A DNA stretch of 9,196 nucleotides, from positions 1-9,196 of the forward strand of contig SFMI01000108.1 in the NCBI GenBank assembly GCA_004554425.1, read 5' to 3'. Numbering within the stretch: position 1 is the first letter of the stretch; the number at the start of each line of letters is the position of its first letter. Source of the DNA: Candidatus Saccharimonadota bacterium. Its GTDB lineage: Bacteria > Eremiobacterota > Xenobia > Xenobiales > Xenobiaceae. The notes below the pieces were generated by a model. That model worked only from the letters and a program-made list of their open reading frames with translations, was not told where the DNA came from and did not search any database. Made by a program: the position numbers and the translations under genes. This document shows positions 5,961 to 9,196 of the stretch, in pieces.

Positions 5961-7655
5961 ATGTCTGACAATATGGGATATATCCCACCCACAGTTTCTC
6001 CGGTATGCAACATGATTTTAGAGCGCTTGGAGCGGGCACACGCGGGGGACTTTGATTTACAGTCTTTAGCCCTTATTGTGGTTGAGCAATTAGCAATTGT
6101 TGACAAAACTCAAAAAGAAGTAGTTGCTAAATTGGAAGAAGGCGGCAATGAGTGCTTAGAGATAGCTCCTGAGATTATTGAAGAAGTGAAAGCTTCTTTA
6201 GAATATTACAACTCAGGATTGCGTGGAATTCTTACTTACATCGAAACTAAAGATGAAGAAGCCTATCAGCAAGCAGCTGAAGTAATTCTGAATGTTGGCA
6301 TTGATGGACGTTTAATTTTTGAAGGCTATAGCCGCGAAGAGGGCGAGATGGGCCCGACCAACATGCCTATGATTAATGTGTTGGTTCGTCTTTGTGACGG
6401 TTTTATTCAGGAAGCCGTTACCAAAGCCGCTATAGAGCGCACTATTGTCAATATTTATGTAAATGCTAGAGTGGCCGCCAGTGATGTAATCTCTAACGAA
6501 GAAGCTAACGAATATCAAAAAGAGAGCTTAATGGGAGCTTACTGTGACTTCGCCGATACTGTTCTGGAGCTTCGCTCAGTTTTAGATGACGGTCCCGAAG
6601 CCATGCAACCATACATTGAAGATATTGTCAATGCTGGCACTTCTTTGCGTCAATCTGTAGAAAATTTCACTATGGCTTTGGCCACTAAGGGAGATAGTAA
6701 ACTTCCTCAGGTAAATTTGATTATCAATTTAGCTAAGTCTTGGAAAAATGGGCGCCTCAATGACGAAGCTTTCCTCAAATCCTTAGAGCAATTCCGTACT
6801 AATATTGATGATTTGTGGCGCGAAATTGAATCTTTGGTGGCTATTCCCAACGACTGTGAGCAAATCGGTCAGCAAATGGTCGGTTGCCGAACAGCTTTTG
6901 AAGATCATTTCAAAGCTATCGACATGTTGGAAAACACAGTTCAAGGTCAGGAAGATAGTTTTGATGCAGCTATCGCTTTGCTTTTGAAAGCTGCCGACGA
7001 ACTTTATGCTAGCAAAGAAGGCTTCGACAGTATTGGCGAGCAAGCTGATAAGGTGCCTTGCATCCATTGTGGAGCTTACAACGATCCTGGCAATCGCACT
7101 TGTTCTAATTGTGGAGCTCGTATGCTTAATTCCACTATGGGTGGAGCTATGCAAACTTCCACTGTGGAAATTCAGGAAGAGGGCGGACAAGTACAGTACG
7201 GCGGCGAGTTAGTTATGACTAAAAACTTAGTCGCTGTCTTTGAAGCTGTCAATAAAGTAGCTGAAGGTAGAATTTCTGGTGAAGAATACAGCGAAGTGCT
7301 CGATTGGTTCCGCAATTTGATCGAAGACAATTTGATCAATTTGCCTCCCGAGCCCGAACTTGATGGCTCTGGCCTCGATGAGGAAGAGCTCGAACAGCTT
7401 CACATAATTGAAACTCAAATTGTCAACAGCCGAGCCGAGATCGATAATGGTGCCAGAGCTATGCTCGAAGCTGTGGAACACTTACGTAAATTCGTAGAGG
7501 ATAATAACTCTCTCAATTTGGTCGAAGGTGTACGCGAGTTGCGTGACGCTTCGATTAAAGTGCAACGCGGAGCTAGAGAGATCGATGAACTGGTCAAGGC
7601 TTGCCGAATTCAGGCCGGTCTGCCTGCCGACGATGAAGAGAGTGTGGAAGAGTAA
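5961..7655 (+). CDS. Four-repeat helical protein with an inserted zinc ribbon, function unknown
   Basis: I do not recognise a named family. The 564-residue, acidic, probably cytoplasmic protein has no signal peptide or membrane segment. A zinc ribbon lies at 367-384 (CxxC, ten residues, CxxC: C367, C370, C381, C384). Around it are four degenerate copies of a roughly 110-residue alpha-helical unit, starting near 17, 138, 252 and 424. The first helices of copies 3 and 4 (253-284 and 425-456) share G-R, E, L, FR, I and D at matching positions. A second conserved block is seen near 80-122, 196-236, 315-355 and 498-541. The linker 385-420 is Gly/Met/Gln-rich and probably flexible. AGGAGG (5945-5950) sits 10 bases before the ATG. 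The stop is 7 bases before an S4 gene, suggesting one transcript. A scaffold or RNA/protein-binding role is possible, but the function is unknown. Confidence 0.85.
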   Translation: MSDNMGYIPPTVSPVCNMILERLERAHAGDFDLQSLALIVVEQLAIVDKTQKEVVAKLEEGGNECLEIAPEIIEEVKASLEYYNSGLRGILTYIETKDEEAYQQAAEVILNVGIDGRLIFEGYSREEGEMGPTNMPMINVLVRLCDGFIQEAVTKAAIERTIVNIYVNARVAASDVISNEEANEYQKESLMGAYCDFADTVLELRSVLDDGPEAMQPYIEDIVNAGTSLRQSVENFTMALATKGDSKLPQVNLIINLAKSWKNGRLNDEAFLKSLEQFRTNIDDLWREIESLVAIPNDCEQIGQQMVGCRTAFEDHFKAIDMLENTVQGQEDSFDAAIALLLKAADELYASKEGFDSIGEQADKVPCIHCGAYNDPGNRTCSNCGARMLNSTMGGAMQTSTVEIQEEGGQVQYGGELVMTKNLVAVFEAVNKVAEGRISGEEYSEVLDWFRNLIEDNLINLPPEPELDGSGLDEEELEQLHIIETQIVNSRAEIDNGARAMLEAVEHLRKFVEDNNSLNLVEGVRELRDASIKVQRGAREIDELVKACRIQAGLPADDEESVEE

Positions 7656-7662
7656 GGTTATA

Positions 7663-7905
7663 ATGACAGATTTTTCTAATACTGAAGAGTCTGTACGCCC
7701 CGAGCGAATTCGCTTGGGGCAATTCCTTAAACTAGCCGGGTTAATAGGTACCGGTGGTGAGGGGAAGATGCTCATTCAGCAGGGGTTAGTTAGTGTCAAC
7801 GGTGAGCCGTGTTTCCAGCGTGGCCGCCATCTCAATCCTTCCGATATAGTAAAATTGGAAGGCCGAGAGTATCTGGTGTCAGACTTCACGGATTATGAGT
7901 TTTGA
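7663..7905 (+). CDS. Small S4-domain RNA-binding protein (YaaA/YbcJ type)
   Basis: This is an 80-residue, single-domain S4 protein. After a short acidic lead it shows the family's pattern: IRLGQFLKLAGLIGTGGEGK (16-35), then the beta-turn QQGLVSVNGEPCFQRGRHL (39-57) and a final DIVKLEGREYLV strand. S4 domains bind structured RNA, usually rRNA; YaaA/YbcJ-like proteins are small members whose exact targets are poorly known. The frame is open much further upstream, inside the preceding gene, but the ATG at 7663 has AAGG (7654-7657) five bases ahead, overlapping the previous stop codon, and gives the normal family length. It overlaps the methyltransferase gene by 11 bases, so translation is likely coupled. 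Confidence 0.9.
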   Translation: MTDFSNTEESVRPERIRLGQFLKLAGLIGTGGEGKMLIQQGLVSVNGEPCFQRGRHLNPSDIVKLEGREYLVSDFTDYEF

Positions 7906-8686
7906 ACTTATAGGGCGGCACAGCCGTCTAGTTAAAGAGATAAAGCGTCTCGATTCTCCTAGCCATCGTTTGGAGACAGGACGCTTCTTAGTTGAGGGCA
8001 TACGAGTTGTAGAAGAATTACTTTCTTCAGACTTAGACATTGTCCACTTGCTTATTTCTGAGCGTTTACTTGCTTCCGAGGTAGTTCAATGGGCTGAAGA
8101 AGTCAAAAGAAAGCGTCCCGGAGCTTCAGTCTGGATTGCCGCCGATTCCATTATGCAAGATTTGTCTTGTGCTAAAACCAGCCAAGGCGTTTTGGCTGTT
8201 GTTGAATTGCCAGAAATAAAGCCGGAAGATATATTGCGAGTTTCCCGCCTTTTAGTCTTGAGTCAAGTCCAAGATCCTGGCAATGTGGGTACGTTAATTC
8301 GCTCTGGTTTAGCTTTTGGTTTTGAAGCGGCACTTATTTGCGGTGGGGCAGATCCTTTCAATGCTAGAGCTGTGCGCTCAGCAGCAGGAGCTGTTTTTCA
8401 TATGCCAGTTCTGCGTGTAGATGAGCGTGATTTAGACTCTTGGAGTCAGGATCTCAGAGATGAAGGTTTTACTTTAATTACCGCTGAGGCTCATGGCGGA
8501 CAAAATATTAAAGATGTCAATTTCCCTGCCAAATCGGCACTTATTTTGGGAGCGGAAGTAAAAGGCGTTGATAAGTCTTGGCGCAGTAAGGAGCATATAA
8601 AGGTTCATATTCCCTTATCGGCCAAGAGTGAATCTCTGAATGTTGCTGCGGCCGGCGCAGTAATTATGTACGAAATGGCTCGTTAA
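7895..8686 (+). CDS. SpoU/TrmH family RNA 2'-O-methyltransferase
   Basis: It uses SAM to methylate a ribose 2'-OH in rRNA or tRNA, as a dimeric trefoil-knot (SPOUT) enzyme. The 263-residue length is typical of the two-domain members. The N-terminal substrate-binding domain (about 1-105) contains RFLVEGIRVVEELL at 30-43. The knot domain has motif 1 DPGNVGTLIRSG (127-138, with N130 and catalytic-type R136), motif 2 LILGAEVKGVD (216-226; the usual N before the Glu is Ala) and motif 3 IPLSAKSESLNVAAAGA (239-255, with the ESLN core). The start overlaps the S4 gene's end and has no Shine-Dalgarno of its own, as expected for coupled translation. The exact target nucleotide cannot be read from the sequence, so no symbol is given; an rRNA target is the likelier choice beside an S4 protein. 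No terminator hairpin follows. Confidence 0.94.
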   Translation: MSFELIGRHSRLVKEIKRLDSPSHRLETGRFLVEGIRVVEELLSSDLDIVHLLISERLLASEVVQWAEEVKRKRPGASVWIAADSIMQDLSCAKTSQGVLAVVELPEIKPEDILRVSRLLVLSQVQDPGNVGTLIRSGLAFGFEAALICGGADPFNARAVRSAAGAVFHMPVLRVDERDLDSWSQDLRDEGFTLITAEAHGGQNIKDVNFPAKSALILGAEVKGVDKSWRSKEHIKVHIPLSAKSESLNVAAAGAVIMYEMAR

Positions 8687-8768
8687 TTGCTTAAAAAATT
8701 TTACTACGAGTGACTAAATAACGCTATTTGATGAGAGTGAGATTGTTAGCGAACGACAAAAATAAAAA

Positions 8769-8795
8769 TTGGCATTAGCTTTTGGTGGGTATATT
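8769..8795 (+). promoter_or_regulatory. Candidate promoter for the OstA-domain gene
   Basis: TTGGCA (8769-8774) and TATATT (8790-8795) each match the consensus at five of six positions, but the spacer is 15 bases, shorter than the optimal 17. It lies in the 173-base gap after the methyltransferase gene and would give a leader of about 55-60 bases. It suggests the OstA gene can be transcribed separately from the upstream run. Confidence 0.4.
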
Positions 8796-8859
8796 GGTTC
8801 TGTTGGCGAAAGAGTCGGCCCTTTTGGACTGATCTATTCTATCTAGAGCGTGAGGATTT

Positions 8860-9196
8860 ATGGTTGATATAAGACGTGGTTTGACTGCGGTTGCTTTAGT
8901 TTGTCTCTTAGGATGCTCTTGCTTAGGTTATGCTGCAGCTGGACAAAATAAAGAGGGTGTGCCTAACGGTAAACAAGCTGTCACTTTAAATTCTGATCGC
9001 GGCGATTATAACGAAAAAGAAAAGCTAGTCAGACTTATAGGCAATGTAAAATTTACTTGCCAAGACGCAGTCATGACTTCTTCTTTTGCCAAATATCATA
9101 CAGATACGCAAGTTGCTGACTTCCAAGGTAACATCAAACTGACTCAGCCTGGTACTTCGGTCACAGGTCGTTCTCTGCGCGTTTATTATGGCAATC
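8860..9196 (+). CDS. OstA/LptA-domain exported protein, N-terminal part
   Basis: The window edge cuts this gene after 112 complete codons. Residues 1-27 form an export signal: two Arg, a hydrophobic core, then either a lipobox-like LLGC (Cys19) or a signal peptidase I site after YAAA (24-27). From about residue 40 the sequence follows the OstA/LptA pattern: VTLNSDRGDYNEKEKLVRLI, then GNVKFTCQDAVMTS, a YHTDTQVADFQGNIKL strand pair and TSVTGRSLRVYYGN. This is the beta-jellyroll used to carry LPS across the periplasm from the LptBFGC complex to LptD. Only the first repeats are visible, so LptA, an LptC/LptA hybrid or a longer OstA protein all remain possible. GAGG (8852-8855) lies four bases before the ATG, a short spacing. 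Confidence 0.85.
   Translation, partial: MVDIRRGLTAVALVCLLGCSCLGYAAAGQNKEGVPNGKQAVTLNSDRGDYNEKEKLVRLIGNVKFTCQDAVMTSSFAKYHTDTQVADFQGNIKLTQPGTSVTGRSLRVYYGN

Noticed and set aside
6783..7190. A 135-codon minus-strand open frame inside the zinc-ribbon gene
   Set aside because: It is fully covered by a frame with a zinc ribbon, internal repeats and a good ribosome-binding site; the Ser/His-rich translation is typical of an antisense shadow.
8687..8768. Terminator after the methyltransferase gene
   Set aside because: The only hairpins seen are an AAATA/TATTT stem around 8712-8726 and TTGTT/GACAA near 8744-8760, both too short and without a T-run.

Overview
The window is a chromosomal, mostly housekeeping stretch of a bacterium using the standard bacterial code: the genes stop on TAA, TAG and TGA, and tryptophan is TGG. 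By eye the DNA is moderately A+T-rich. It encodes IspH, so isoprenoids come from the MEP pathway. It also has an exported OstA/LptA-type protein, which points to an outer membrane with LPS-like transport. No rRNA or diagnostic lineage marker is complete. A non-proteobacterial diderm fits (the cyanobacterial/Melainabacteria side is a guess), but the sequence alone does not settle it. There are no phage, transposon, CRISPR or tRNA features.

Layout. Positions 1-366 hold no gene; they contain the end of an upstream transcript with a strong intrinsic terminator (91-122) and then the obgE promoter and leader. The ribosome-assembly GTPase gene obgE (367-1785, +) converges on ispH (1851-2786, -) and the two share a bidirectional terminator. 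A divergent gap with a 12-bp hairpin leads to an unrecognised exported protein (2982-4463, +) with a duplicated APKDGxxGTYP motif and Ig-like folds. It converges on dprA (4520-5662, -), whose start is decided by an internal Shine-Dalgarno sequence. A 298-bp divergent gap with nested inverted repeats and a possible ribosome-binding-site-sequestering leader precedes a three-gene run on the + strand. This run is an unrecognised 564-residue cytoplasmic protein made of four degenerate helical repeats with a zinc ribbon inserted (5961-7655), a small S4 RNA-binding protein (7663-7905), and a SpoU/TrmH-type RNA 2'-O-methyltransferase (7895-8686). The last two overlap by 11 bases. The window ends inside an OstA/LptA-domain gene (8860-9196, cut by the edge).

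How the genes fit together. obgE, the S4 protein and the methyltransferase all concern ribosomes or structured RNA. The zinc-ribbon repeat protein is so close to the S4 gene (7 bases) that the two are probably co-transcribed. IspH supplies isoprenyl precursors, the OstA protein handles envelope glycolipid transport, and DprA protects incoming single-stranded DNA. The least explained and most interesting items are the zinc-ribbon repeat protein with its leader, and the exported Ig-like protein. No clear multi-gene novel system such as a defence island is visible.
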